The notes under the pieces: model-generated | Seen by the model: only the letters and a program-made list of their open reading frames with translations | Database searches by the model: none | Told to the model about the DNA's origin: nothing | Position numbers and translations under genes: made by a program | Source: Bacillus sp. FJAT-14578 | Lineage (GTDB): Bacteria > Bacillota > Bacilli > Bacillales > Bacillaceae_H | Direction of reading: 5' to 3' | NCBI RefSeq assembly: GCF_000504165.1 | Contig: NZ_KI632505.1 | Location: 62,001-126,000 of the forward strand | DNA length: 64,000 nucleotides | Part shown: in pieces, positions 1 through 7,489 of the stretch | Layout: each line of letters opens with the position of its first letter | Position numbering within the stretch: the stretch's first letter is position 1

Positions 1-578
1 ACTCCCTCTACATTGCGGGGTACGATAAAGTTTCCTACTTCATCTGTACCTTGGATCGAGGCTTTCACCAAAAAATAATCAAGGGCCGGTGACATCGTCG
101 TAAAGGTTTTCCAGCCATTCAACAACCACCCTGCTTCCGTTTTTTGCGCGGTCGTTTGCGGTTTCCCTCCGCGGGTCGGGCTTCCCGTTTGCGGTTCGGT
201 CGCAGCACTGTTAAGGAGCGCACCTCCAGCGACCTCGTTCATCATCCAGTCCAATGCCGATTCGTTCCAGTTCTGTTTCTCCCATAAATCCATCACGATG
301 CCGAGATGCCAGCCAATACTAAGGGCTGTCGAAGCATCTCCTTTGGCCAATCTTTCTTGATAGAGAAGCATTTCATATAAGGAAATGGATTCCCCCCCAA
401 ATGATTTCTGCAAGGTCCATTTCGTATAACCGGAACGTTTTAATTTTCCGATATTTTCATGGGGAAAAATCCCTTTTTCATCAATTTCCTGCCCATGCTT
501 CGCAAACTCGTCCGCCAACTCCGCAATCATCTTATAACGTTCTTGCTGCTCTTTCGTTCTTACAAATGAAATCGTCAT
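1..578 (-). CDS. acyl-CoA dehydrogenase-like protein, 3' end off window (partial)
   Basis: The frame is open from an ATG at 578 to the left edge, giving the first ~192 residues of a leftward gene. The translation has the N-terminal helical domain of acyl-CoA dehydrogenases, followed by the flavin/substrate region around 'NSAATEPQTGSPTRGG' and 'WLLNGWKTFTT', which corresponds to the conserved E-P-x-x-G-S and N-G-x-K-x-x-x-T stretch of the family. An AAAGGTG ribosome site lies about 9 nt before the ATG. The family catalyses FAD-dependent alpha,beta-desaturation, but some members are flavin monooxygenases, and the catalytic base region lies beyond the window. It is divergent from the PAS-STAS gene. 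The family call is firm; the substrate is unknown. Confidence 0.8.
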   Translation of the reverse strand, partial: MTISFVRTKEQQERYKMIAELADEFAKHGQEIDEKGIFPHENIGKLKRSGYTKWTLQKSFGGESISLYEMLLYQERLAKGDASTALSIGWHLGIVMDLWEKQNWNESALDWMMNEVAGGALLNSAATEPQTGSPTRGGKPQTTAQKTEAGWLLNGWKTFTTMSPALDYFLVKASIQGTDEVGNFIVPRNVEG

Positions 579-845
579 CACAAGCACACCTTTGAACTTT
601 ATTTGTTTAAAGTGTAGCGGAATCGGTCCCATTTTTCAAAGAAAAAGCTGGAAACTTTTTCTTCACTCAATCTTCTACAAGATTGTTGTTTCTGGCTTTT
701 GGCTTTACCAATGAATGATCAAGCTGTAAAATATGTAATAGCCTTTTACATTAACAACGATTCTATCGTCTATATAGAGTAAAGATTCATCTGTCGTCAC
801 CCCCTATAAAAGGGGACAAAAAATTGAACAAGAGGAGTGAGAGAA

Positions 846-1646
846 ATGGACGCAATTGGTCGTTTGCCTATTCACCTGAATGGTCAGTTCGTGTTGGAAG
901 GTATTCAAGAAACGATTATGGTCGCAGATTTGGATTATCGCATTCAGTGGCTAAATTCCACAGCGGTGGAACAATTAGGGCCACTATTCAAGCTGTACGG
1001 AGTTGAAAATGTGAAAGATGCGATCGGCATGAGCATGGACATGTTTCACGCAGCGCCTTCCCATCAACAATACATCATGAAAAACCTGGAAACGACACAT
1101 CGGGCGCGTATCAACATTAAAGACCAGTATGTCGCCGAAACGATTATTCATCCCATCTATGATAAAAACGGGGAAAAACGCGCGTATTTATTAATGCTCT
1201 TGGATGTCACGACACAAGCCAATGCCGAAAGAGAGCGCGAAAAAATCATCGAAGAGCTATCCACCCCCATTTTAAAAGTATGGGATAACATCTTGGCTGT
1301 CCCGATTGTCGGAAAAATGGATGAGTCACGCGGAACGAAGCTTGCTGAAAAAGTGCTGGGAGAATGCGTGAAAGAGCGTGCCCGCTACTTTTTAATTGAT
1401 CTCTCTTCATTGAAAGAAATGAACGATCATATCGCCTATCATATTAATAATATTCATGAAGCCTTACGATTGATTGGGACAAGATGCCTGATTGTCGGTA
1501 TTTCTGCAGAGATGGCCTTATCCCTTGTCAACTACGATTATAATTGGACAACCTTCGCAAGTGTACGCCAATCGATTGCATACATTTTGCAAGAAGAAGG
1601 AAAAGAGATTGTGGATATAAAAAATTCCCCTTCCGATAGCGAGTAA
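846..1646 (+). CDS. PAS-STAS domain protein, RsbR/stressosome-like
   Basis: A 266-residue protein. Residues ~10-125 form a PAS-like sensor ('EGIQETIMVADLDYRIQWLNS', then 'VAETIIHPIYDKNGEKRAY' ending in a DVT/E-R-E-R-E-K linker). Residues ~135-250 form a STAS domain containing 'ARYFLIDLSSLKEMND', where RsbR-type proteins carry the phosphorylatable Ser/Thr. The layout matches stressosome RsbR paralogues, which relay signals to SigB through RsbT, although here the sensor is PAS rather than globin. I chose ATG 846 because AGAGGAGTG lies 8 nt upstream; the in-frame GTG at 837 lies inside that ribosome site. No rsbS/rsbT neighbour is present, so it may be a free-standing paralogue. The domain call is good and the pathway is inferred. 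Confidence 0.75.
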   Translation: MDAIGRLPIHLNGQFVLEGIQETIMVADLDYRIQWLNSTAVEQLGPLFKLYGVENVKDAIGMSMDMFHAAPSHQQYIMKNLETTHRARINIKDQYVAETIIHPIYDKNGEKRAYLLMLLDVTTQANAEREREKIIEELSTPILKVWDNILAVPIVGKMDESRGTKLAEKVLGECVKERARYFLIDLSSLKEMNDHIAYHINNIHEALRLIGTRCLIVGISAEMALSLVNYDYNWTTFASVRQSIAYILQEEGKEIVDIKNSPSDSE

Positions 1647-1665
1647 ACGGAAGGGCTTTTTTCTT
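1626..1665 (+). terminator. rho-independent terminator after the PAS-STAS gene
   Basis: The inverted repeat CCCTTCCG...CGGAAGGG is followed by CTTTTTTC. The left arm overlaps the 3' end of the coding sequence and the stop codon sits in the loop. Confidence 0.85.
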
Positions 1666-1777
1666 TCATTCGTTCGACAAAACTCCTCATTTCCCTGTAA
1701 CCCCTTGATAGAAAAAGAAGAACGTTTAGGCATCCATCCACATATACTGCATTATCAATTAAAAGGGGTGGATGCCT

Positions 1778-2020
1778 ATGCCGCATGTGATTAACATCTT
1801 CAGCTTGAAAATTAACAGTATTTCCACCAATGGCTCTGTGAACATTGGCGAAGCTCTTCATAACAGCCATGTCGCCAATTCAAAGTCCACAGGCGTCAAC
1901 TCGTCATACGGTGATACTTCCCCCACTCAAGGAAAAATGCGCAATATTTATATTGATCCTGATACGAATGATCAAACAGATATTGCTAACATTGACGCAC
2001 TTACAGGCTATCAACAATAA
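1778..2020 (+). CDS. GerPA/GerPF-family spore germination protein (first copy)
   Basis: An 80-residue protein starting MPHVINIFSLKINS. It has the family features: a hydrophobic I-N start, 'VNIGEALHNSHVANSK', a Ser/Asn/Gly-rich centre and the C-terminal 'DPDTNDQT'. Proteins of this family (Pfam gerPA) act in the spore coat and affect permeability to germinants. ATG 1778 is preferred over ATG 1772 because AAGGGGTG lies 7 nt before it and the protein then aligns with the next gene. It is first of a rightward spore cluster (1778-4490). Membership of the gerP family is clear; whether it is a true GerP operon member or the YpzD-type paralogue is not. Confidence 0.8.
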   Translation: MPHVINIFSLKINSISTNGSVNIGEALHNSHVANSKSTGVNSSYGDTSPTQGKMRNIYIDPDTNDQTDIANIDALTGYQQ

Positions 2021-2043
2021 CGTCATGTATAAGGAGATTCATT

Positions 2044-2286
2044 ATGCCATTCCAAATCAACATTTTTAACATTAAAACGAACGGCGTGACACAAAACGGA
2101 AATATCGATATCGGTCCGACGATCCATAACTCCCATACAGCGAATACAAAGCTTTTCGGTGCCAATTTTTCATTCGGTGATCTTTCTCCTGCCGGTTCTT
2201 TAATGAATACAGGTGTGCTTGACCCTGACGTTAGCGACCAAGATCAAATCGCTAACCCAGCTATTCCAATCACTAATCAAATTTAA
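2044..2286 (+). CDS. GerPA/GerPF-family spore germination protein (second copy)
   Basis: An 80-residue paralogue of the preceding protein (MPFQINIFNIKTNG; 'IDIGPTIHNSHTANTK'; 'LDPDVSDQDQIANP'). The two share length, the INIF start, the N-S-H-x-A-N block and the DPD motif, so they probably arose by tandem duplication. AAGGAG lies 8 nt before the ATG and the gap from the first copy is only 23 nt, implying co-transcription. The family associates with spore coat assembly and germinant access. Confidence 0.8.
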   Translation: MPFQINIFNIKTNGVTQNGNIDIGPTIHNSHTANTKLFGANFSFGDLSPAGSLMNTGVLDPDVSDQDQIANPAIPITNQI

Positions 2287-2339
2287 TGACGTTCCTGCCC
2301 TTTTTAAGGCTAAAACAATAGGGTGAAAGGATGAGAAAT

Positions 2340-2813
2340 ATGTTTCCGTTCGGAAAATTCCCATATCATAAATATATGGATCAATTCCTTAAACAAATGA
2401 ACACCAAAGGAATGGATGAACACACACAAAATTTACTGTCTTCCGCTTTTTCAGGCTCGATGTCAGACTTTTTTAAAAACCATGATTTTTTTAGATCCGT
2501 TCAAGAAAATGGTTCCGCCTCCCCTTCATCTCGAAAATTGGATAGCCATATATTTGAGACATTGGACCAATGCATCGTCCAAATAAAAATTCCCGATAAA
2601 TCGATCCTGCAGCATTTAAAAATTTTTCACACCCCTTATCAATGCATCATAGAATGGTTTGATGGAGAACCACATCGCGAAGAAATCCGATTGCCAAGCT
2701 CCGTTCGCCGTAAAGGCACAACAGCCATTTACCGAAGCGGGATTCTGGAAATCAAAATGCCGAAATACCCTCATATGCCTATGTCTGAGATCGACGTTCA
2801 TGATCACGATTAA
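2340..2813 (+). CDS. Hsp20/alpha-crystallin-like protein, probable spore protein (divergent)
   Basis: A protein of about 157 residues. The C-terminal half (~70-145) has the beta-strand pattern of an alpha-crystallin domain: 'IFETLDQCIVQIKIPDKS', 'EEIRLPSSVRRKGTTAIYRSGILEIKMPK'. The last block corresponds to the conserved (G)-x-L motif. The N-terminal half resembles a short helical region rich in Phe. The best start is ATG 2340 (AAAGGATG about 8 nt upstream); ATG 2331 is an alternative nine bases earlier. It sits between GerP-like genes and another Hsp20-like gene, so a role like the coat proteins CotM/CotP is plausible but inferred. Confidence 0.6.
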   Translation: MFPFGKFPYHKYMDQFLKQMNTKGMDEHTQNLLSSAFSGSMSDFFKNHDFFRSVQENGSASPSSRKLDSHIFETLDQCIVQIKIPDKSILQHLKIFHTPYQCIIEWFDGEPHREEIRLPSSVRRKGTTAIYRSGILEIKMPKYPHMPMSEIDVHDHD

Positions 2814-2872
2814 CATGAGCGTCTTTTTCTATACATACATATGAGTAACGAAAAAATATGAGGTGATGCGTT

Positions 2873-3304
2873 ATCGAACACGATAAATTTGAACAATGGC
2901 TGAAACATCTATCCGCGAAAGAGCGGAGTGATTTTTGGGACCGCATCTTTGACGAGCCATTTGCTGAAGCTTTTACATCGAATGAATCCAACAGTCCGCA
3001 AGTGGTTCATTACAATACCCCCTTTCCCCCTGTTGATGTGCATGAACGAGACCATCAATTGATCGTCATTATGGAGATAGCCGGTGCCAATCGTGAACAA
3101 ATCGAACTTTCAGCAGCGGGCAACCAGCTTGTGATAAAAGGCAGAACCATTTGTCCCATTTCTCAAACGACCATTATTCAAAAAGAACGGCGGGAGGGCG
3201 CATTTCATCGAGAAATTGACCTCCCCCGAAATATCGACGATGCCGATTATAAAGCGACGTTTCGGAACGGCCTTTTATTCATCGTCTTCACTTTTCAAGC
3301 ATGA
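2873..3304 (+). CDS. Hsp20/alpha-crystallin-like protein with no standard start codon
   Basis: The frame opens at 2867, immediately after TGA 2864-2866, and runs to TGA 3302-3304. Residues encoded from 3010 form a normal alpha-crystallin domain ('PFPPVDVHERDHQLIVIMEIAGANREQ', 'IVKGRT'-type strand, 'FHREIDLP...DADYKATFRNGLLFIVF'). The upstream in-frame peptide ('EHDKFEQWLKHLSAKERSDF') also looks like protein. The first standard in-frame initiator is GTG 3002, which lacks a ribosome site and would drop that segment. GAGGTGA (2860-2866) lies 7 nt before ATC 2873, so AUC initiation is the simplest reading. Alternatively one extra base after ATG 2866 has broken the gene. It belongs to the spore cluster. 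Confidence 0.6.
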   Translation: MEHDKFEQWLKHLSAKERSDFWDRIFDEPFAEAFTSNESNSPQVVHYNTPFPPVDVHERDHQLIVIMEIAGANREQIELSAAGNQLVIKGRTICPISQTTIIQKERREGAFHREIDLPRNIDDADYKATFRNGLLFIVFTFQA

Positions 3305-3390
3305 CGATGGACGTTGCTTGCATATTCATGAATTTCCCGATTTTTTAAACATAAATATGAATTAATGATGGAACTAAAGCGGGGAATTAT

Positions 3391-4176
3391 ATGTGGTTTA
3401 AACGGTTTAAGCGAAAAGTCGAGGTGGTTGGGCCTTTAAAAGAGACAACAATCGATGTAGATCAGCAAGCCCCAAAAAACGAACAGACGGAACGGCATCT
3501 TTCTAAAGCGGTCAATCGGGAGCAATTAGAAAAGAAGCTCTCCCAATTAGATAAATTTGATCAACTCGAACAGAAACTTTCACAATCGGATAAATGGGAT
3601 CAACTGGAGCAGCAACTATCCAAATTGGCGAAATGGCAACAACTCGAACAGAAACTCTCACAATTGGATAAGTGGAACGAGATCGAACAACAACTATCGA
3701 AGTTAGCGAAATGGGAGCAGCTCGAACAGAAACTCTCGCAATTAGATAAATGGAAACAAGTCGAACAACAAATTGCCCAGTCGGCAAAGTCGCAGCAATT
3801 AGAGGTGCACCTTCAAAAATTGGAGGAAATCGAATATCAATTAAATCAATTAGATGAAAAAATAACGGAAATACAACATTATGACCCACCTATGCCCATT
3901 GATAAAGTATTTATTGATAAAATTTTTATTGATAAAGTAGAAGTAAGCAACAATTTTGGCCAATTCGGCGTAAAAGAGTTAAGCGGCCATTTAAACATAG
4001 GAACCACATACAATACAAAGGATGGACAGTTAAGCAATCATATCAAACAACAAATTAAAAAGAAGCTGCATGAAGAAACTTCTCCCTCATCCCACAGTGA
4101 AGAAAATGATGAAGGAAATAACGGTGAAGAACATGGGCCTGCAATCAATATCGGTTTCCAAAAAAGCGATACCTAA
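3391..4176 (+). CDS. GerPC-like spore protein with 13-residue tandem repeats
   Basis: A 261-residue protein in three parts. Residues ~1-42 are a basic start and linker. Residues ~43-150 are about eight tandem 13-residue units such as 'QLEQKLSQLDKWN' and 'EIEQQLSKLAKWE', alternating between a QKLSQLDKW and a QQLSKLAKW form. The C-terminal part contains 'VSNNFGQFGVKELSGHLNIG', which resembles the C-terminal block of GerPC ('K.E.L.GTLNIG'), then an acidic tail ending 'INIGFQ'. GerPC-type proteins help place the GerP proteins in the inner coat. The position next to two GerPF-like genes supports this. The GerPC link is by motif and context, not alignment. Confidence 0.55.
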   Translation: MWFKRFKRKVEVVGPLKETTIDVDQQAPKNEQTERHLSKAVNREQLEKKLSQLDKFDQLEQKLSQSDKWDQLEQQLSKLAKWQQLEQKLSQLDKWNEIEQQLSKLAKWEQLEQKLSQLDKWKQVEQQIAQSAKSQQLEVHLQKLEEIEYQLNQLDEKITEIQHYDPPMPIDKVFIDKIFIDKVEVSNNFGQFGVKELSGHLNIGTTYNTKDGQLSNHIKQQIKKKLHEETSPSSHSEENDEGNNGEEHGPAINIGFQKSDT

Positions 4177-4277
4177 AATAAAACTCCACTACAAAAGGTG
4201 TCTCCAAACTATGAAGGATAAAATCGTGATGTTTACTGCACAATATAATTATCTTTTGTAATGTGGGAGTGAAAACG

Positions 4278-4490
4278 ATGCAGCAAATTCGTTGTAATGT
4301 ATCCAATTGCAGCTTCTATGGAGAAGGAAACTACTGTCAGGCCAGTGAAATCATTGTCCAGGCATCTCCATATTCGTATGATGAACAAGTAAACAATGAA
4401 TATACAAGCGCCCTCTTAAACGGCGAAGTGCAAACAAGTGCAGGTCAAAGCGTGGAGACATTCTGCCAAACATTCCTGTCGAAGTACTGA
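4278..4490 (+). CDS. DUF1540 family Cys-rich protein
   Basis: A 70-residue protein with the DUF1540 pattern 'IRCNVSNCSFYGEGNYCQASEIIVQ' (Cys at ~5, 10, 18) and a late Cys in 'ETFCQTFLSKY'. ATG 4278 is chosen because GGGAG lies 8 nt upstream; the frame extends to a GTG at 4263 without ribosome site. It is the last gene of the rightward spore cluster, and such genes in Bacilli are often sporulation-expressed (established for some members only). A composite repeat starts at the base after its stop codon. Confidence 0.75.
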   Translation: MQQIRCNVSNCSFYGEGNYCQASEIIVQASPYSYDEQVNNEYTSALLNGEVQTSAGQSVETFCQTFLSKY

Positions 4491-4607
4491 GAAAAGCGGA
4501 GGCGACTGTTCAGCTCGTGAAGAAAACAGGGATTGATCCATAAGGCGCTTTTTGCCTTATGAGAGCAATCATCTTTTTCACAGCGAGCTAGGAGCCGCAG
4601 CTAGACA
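4491..4607 (+). repeat. post-stop-codon structured repeat, copy A
   Basis: It begins directly after the DUF1540 stop with GAAAAGCGGAGGCGACTG and ends with CTAGGAGCCGCAGCTAGAC. In the middle is a hairpin CATAAGGCGC-TTTTT-GCCTTATG. The same boxes are found in copies B (4675-4846), C (14733-14854), D (45857-45932), E and F (48090-48397). Confidence 0.85.
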
Positions 4608-4846
4608 ATTAAGGAACGAAGCCTAAAAGCGCAACGTCCTGTTGCAACGGCTTCATTTGCACATCCATGTGCTTCAAAGCGGAGGCGACTGTTTAAGGAA
4701 GGCCGACTAAAATCGCCGCGTCCTGCGGCAACGCCGGCATGACCCACATCCTGTGAGCCTAAGAAAACAGGGATTGATCCATAAGGCGCTTTTTGCCTTA
4801 TGAGAGCAATCATCTTTTTCACAGCGAGCTAGGAGCCGCAGCTAGA
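4608..4846 (+). repeat. post-stop-codon structured repeat, copy B with inserted hairpin modules
   Basis: The block contains a second AGCGGAGGCGACTG box (4678 on), the same CATAAGGC/GCCTTATG hairpin and the same CTAGGAGCCGCAGCTAG end as copy A, from AAGAAAACAGGG onward almost identical to it. Two related modules with GTCCTGxxGCAACG and CACATCCxTGTG (about 4636-4672 and 4717-4760) are inserted. They differ in sequence but keep local inverted repeats. Confidence 0.75.
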
Positions 4847-4849
4847 AAA

Positions 4850-4892
4850 TAAGAAAAGGAAGCAGAAACTTAGCTCTGCTTCCTTTTTTCCG
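4850..4892 (-). terminator. panF: terminator of panF
   Basis: AAAAGGAAGCAG...CTGCTTCCTTTTTT forms a 12-bp stem with T runs on both sides. It overlaps the panF stop codon and could also stop rightward transcripts from the spore cluster. Confidence 0.85.
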
Positions 4893-6300
4893 TCAATATG
4901 CTCATTAACAAAAATGCCGCGAGCGAGAACAATACGGGCAGTACGACCGTATGCATGCCGAATGGATTCGGCATGAACATATGTATCAAAATATAGCTCA
5001 CCATACCGATCACCATGGATGAAATCGCTCCGTATTTATTGCCTCTGCTCCAATATAAGCCAAGCACGATCGGCCAAATGAAGACAGACTCCAGCCCGCC
5101 AAAAGAAAATAAGTTAAACCAAATCAACAGCTCGGGAGGATTGATCGCTAATAAAAACACGAGAATTCCCACAGTCGTAGTGGCAGCGAAGCTCCATTTT
5201 TTTACCTGTTTTTCACTTGCTTGCGGGTTCATATAATTTAAATATAAATCCTTCACAAGTGCGGAACTGACAAGCAGCAAAATGGAATCCACCGTCGACA
5301 TGATCGCGGCCATCGGTGCAGCAAGTACAATTCCGGCAAGCCATGCAGGCAATACCTCCATCGTTAAAAGCGGCATGACTTTGTCCCCTACTTCTACTCC
5401 CGGCATGACGGCACGGGCAAATACTCCAATTAAATGCATCCCCATCATAATGGATCCCACCACAATTGTACCGATGATCATCGCTTGGTGCATCGCTTTT
5501 GAATCGCGATAGGACATGGCTCGAACCGCAATTTGCGGTAAACCCACTACACCTACCCCAATTAAGATCCAAAAGGAAGACAAATAAAGGGGAGTAAGCG
5601 ATCCGTCCGCTCCAAACGGGCTTACCAAACCGGGATTTTCCTGTACGAGTTCTTTCATGATGTTTTCAATCCCGCCTCCGGCAAGAACCGTCCCAATCAG
5701 GAGTATAATGGTACCGGCCAACATGACGACTCCCTGGACACTGTCTGTTACCACAACGGCCCTGAATCCGCCTATGGCCACATAAACTAAAACAGATAAT
5801 GTAAAAATCGTTAGAGCCGCGGGATATGAAATTCCAACGAGCGATTCAATTAAACGTGCGCCCCCCACCCATTGCGCTGCAAGTGAGGCGAATAAAAAGA
5901 TAATGATGCTGACAGCGGCAAGAACGACGACAAATGTGCTTTCATAGCGATGCTTTAAAAAGTCAACAAGCGTAACGGCTTTCATTTTTCGTGAAACGAT
6001 CGCAAACTTTTTTCCAAGGGTTGTTAAGACGAAATAACCTGTCACCACTTGAATGACAGATAAGAGCACCCAGCCCAATCCTGTTTGATACGCAATTCCG
6101 GGCCCGCCGATAAAACTGCTGGCACTTCCATATGTAGCCACCATCGTCATGGCTAAAATAAAACCGCCAAGCTCCCGTCCTCCCAGAAAATACTCTTGAA
6201 CAAAGTTATTGGACGCATTTACTTTTTTGTTCGTCATAAAGCCAATGATATATACGATGACAAGAAAAATAAGAAGCGGGATGACAACTGCCCAATTCAT
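4870..6300 (-). CDS. panF: sodium/pantothenate symporter
   Basis: A 476-residue sodium:solute symporter with about 13 hydrophobic segments. The features fit PanF: 'FVQEYFLGGRELGGFILAMTMVATYGSASSFIGGPG' near the N-terminus and 'SVQGVVMLAG' and 'GLPQIAVRAMSYRDS' in the centre. It imports pantothenate for coenzyme A synthesis, driven by sodium. ATG 6300 overlaps the stop of the upstream DUF997 gene by 4 nt (ATGA), the usual yhdT-panF pairing. Length is normal for the family. Confidence 0.9.
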   Translation of the reverse strand: MNWAVVIPLLIFLVIVYIIGFMTNKKVNASNNFVQEYFLGGRELGGFILAMTMVATYGSASSFIGGPGIAYQTGLGWVLLSVIQVVTGYFVLTTLGKKFAIVSRKMKAVTLVDFLKHRYESTFVVVLAAVSIIIFLFASLAAQWVGGARLIESLVGISYPAALTIFTLSVLVYVAIGGFRAVVVTDSVQGVVMLAGTIILLIGTVLAGGGIENIMKELVQENPGLVSPFGADGSLTPLYLSSFWILIGVGVVGLPQIAVRAMSYRDSKAMHQAMIIGTIVVGSIMMGMHLIGVFARAVMPGVEVGDKVMPLLTMEVLPAWLAGIVLAAPMAAIMSTVDSILLLVSSALVKDLYLNYMNPQASEKQVKKWSFAATTTVGILVFLLAINPPELLIWFNLFSFGGLESVFIWPIVLGLYWSRGNKYGAISSMVIGMVSYILIHMFMPNPFGMHTVVLPVLFSLAAFLLMSILTEKRKQS

Positions 6301-6593
6301 GATACATCCCCCTCCTTCTCTTCGTCATCAAACGGAAGATCGGTAAAAAACCGCTTGACCACGAAAATAACTAATAACACGATGACAATGAATCCGAGAA
6401 TGCAACTATAAAAAAACCAGGCGGGAAAACCAAATATGTATGTATATTCTTCGACTGGACCGCTGCCCATTCCGTAGGCGAACCCAAACCACCAAAGGAA
6501 GTGGAAGACAGCCAATCCGATTCCGATTTTTACCTCTCGATGAGCAATGGAAAAGCGCCAGTCTTTCTCTTGATGTTTTTTCTGATTTTTCAT
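6297..6593 (-). CDS. yhdT: YhdT family (DUF997) membrane protein
   Basis: A 98-residue protein with two hydrophobic segments (~20-45 and ~55-82) and the family-type 'FGMGSGPVEEYTYIFGFPAWFFYSCI' motif. It is translationally coupled to panF by a 4-nt overlap. YhdT proteins nearly always accompany PanF and probably assist it, but the mechanism is not established. Confidence 0.85.
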   Translation of the reverse strand: MKNQKKHQEKDWRFSIAHREVKIGIGLAVFHFLWWFGFAYGMGSGPVEEYTYIFGFPAWFFYSCILGFIVIVLLVIFVVKRFFTDLPFDDEEKEGDVS

Positions 6594-6682
6594 CCACTTA
6601 CTCCTTTCTGCACTAAAAGATTATAGTACGTTTTGCCGAAGTACTCTATCCTTTCTGTTAAAGTTGAAATAATCAAATATTT

Positions 6683-6735
6683 ATAAAGGAAATTTCCATC
6701 AGCGGGGGTTTTACTGCCCGTTAATGCGGGATAAA
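6683..6735. repeat. 53-bp dispersed repeat, copy 1
   Basis: ATAAAGGAAATTTCCATCAG followed by GGGGGTTTTACTGCCCG, TTAAT and GCGGGATAAA. A second copy differing at a few bases lies at 46520-46572. It contains a small CCCG-TTAAT-GCGGG hairpin. It lies in the leader region of yhdT-panF. Confidence 0.8.
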
Positions 6736-6872
6736 AAACAAGACGTATTCCATTTTACATAATTTTCACAAAACAAGAAACCTTTTTCTTCCTATTCTCT
6801 CCTTTCTTTTCCTTATTTAATGGCAAAACAACAAAGACATGATAAACTAACAATGGATTTTGGAAAATTGAG

Positions 6873-7451
6873 GTGTTTCTTATTAAACGCAAATGGATAC
6901 GGGGAATAGGTTTCCTGTTTGTCTTGTATGTACTGGCCGTTTCCGTTCTTATGTACAGTGCTGCACATGATATCCCGCCGAAGAAAGCGGAATATCTCAT
7001 CGTACTCGGTGCGAAAGTAAACGGCTCCGATATGTCGCTGAGCCTGTATAACCGGGCAGAGGCAGCCCTTCGCTATTTGCAGGAAAATTCGGAAACAAAG
7101 GTGATTGTAACCGGAGGAAAAGGACGCGGTGAATATATAACAGAAGCGGAAGCAGTAGAAACATACTTGTTGGACAATAATATTGGGGCCAATCGAATCT
7201 TGAAAGAAGACAAATCGACCTCCACGTTTGAAAACTTTTTGTTTGCCAAGGATATCATCTCTGATTTACAAGCGGATGTGGTCATCGTGAGCAATGATTT
7301 TCACTTGTTTCGCGCCCGAATGATCGCCGAACGGCTCGGATACATGAATGTCCACACATTGGCGGCCCCTACTCCGAACGTCGTCAAAATCCAAACGTAT
7401 GCAAGGGAATATGCGGCGATTTTAAAGTCTTTTATTTGGGATCGACCGTAA
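6873..7451 (+). CDS. DUF218 (YdcF/SanA-like) membrane-anchored protein
   Basis: A protein of up to 192 residues with one N-terminal membrane segment (~9-28), then a DUF218 fold: 'AEYLIVLGAKVNGSDMSLSLYNRAEAALRYL', 'KVIVTGGKG', 'EAEAVETYLLDNNI', 'STSTFENFLFAKDI', 'VVIVSNDFHLFRARMIAERLG'. Relatives (SanA, ElyC, YdcF) act in envelope biology, with SAM or nucleotide binding suggested for some. The start is uncertain: GTG 6873 overlaps the only ribosome site (GAGGTG 6870-6875), while ATT 6882 is 6 nt downstream of it. A terminator follows directly. Confidence 0.75.
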   Translation: MFLIKRKWIRGIGFLFVLYVLAVSVLMYSAAHDIPPKKAEYLIVLGAKVNGSDMSLSLYNRAEAALRYLQENSETKVIVTGGKGRGEYITEAEAVETYLLDNNIGANRILKEDKSTSTFENFLFAKDIISDLQADVVIVSNDFHLFRARMIAERLGYMNVHTLAAPTPNVVKIQTYAREYAAILKSFIWDRP

Positions 7452-7489
7452 AAAACGAGAGAAGAGGTCTTTGCCCCTTCTCTCGTTTT
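7449..7489. terminator. bidirectional terminator between the DUF218 and SDR genes
   Basis: AAAAACGAGAGAAG...CTTCTCTCGTTTTT forms a 14-bp stem with A/T runs on both sides, between converging genes. Confidence 0.9.

Noticed and set aside
3526..3790. 39-bp tandem repeats considered as a CRISPR or minisatellite
   Set aside because: The unit is a whole number of codons within a continuous reading frame with no unique spacers, so it is a coding repeat.
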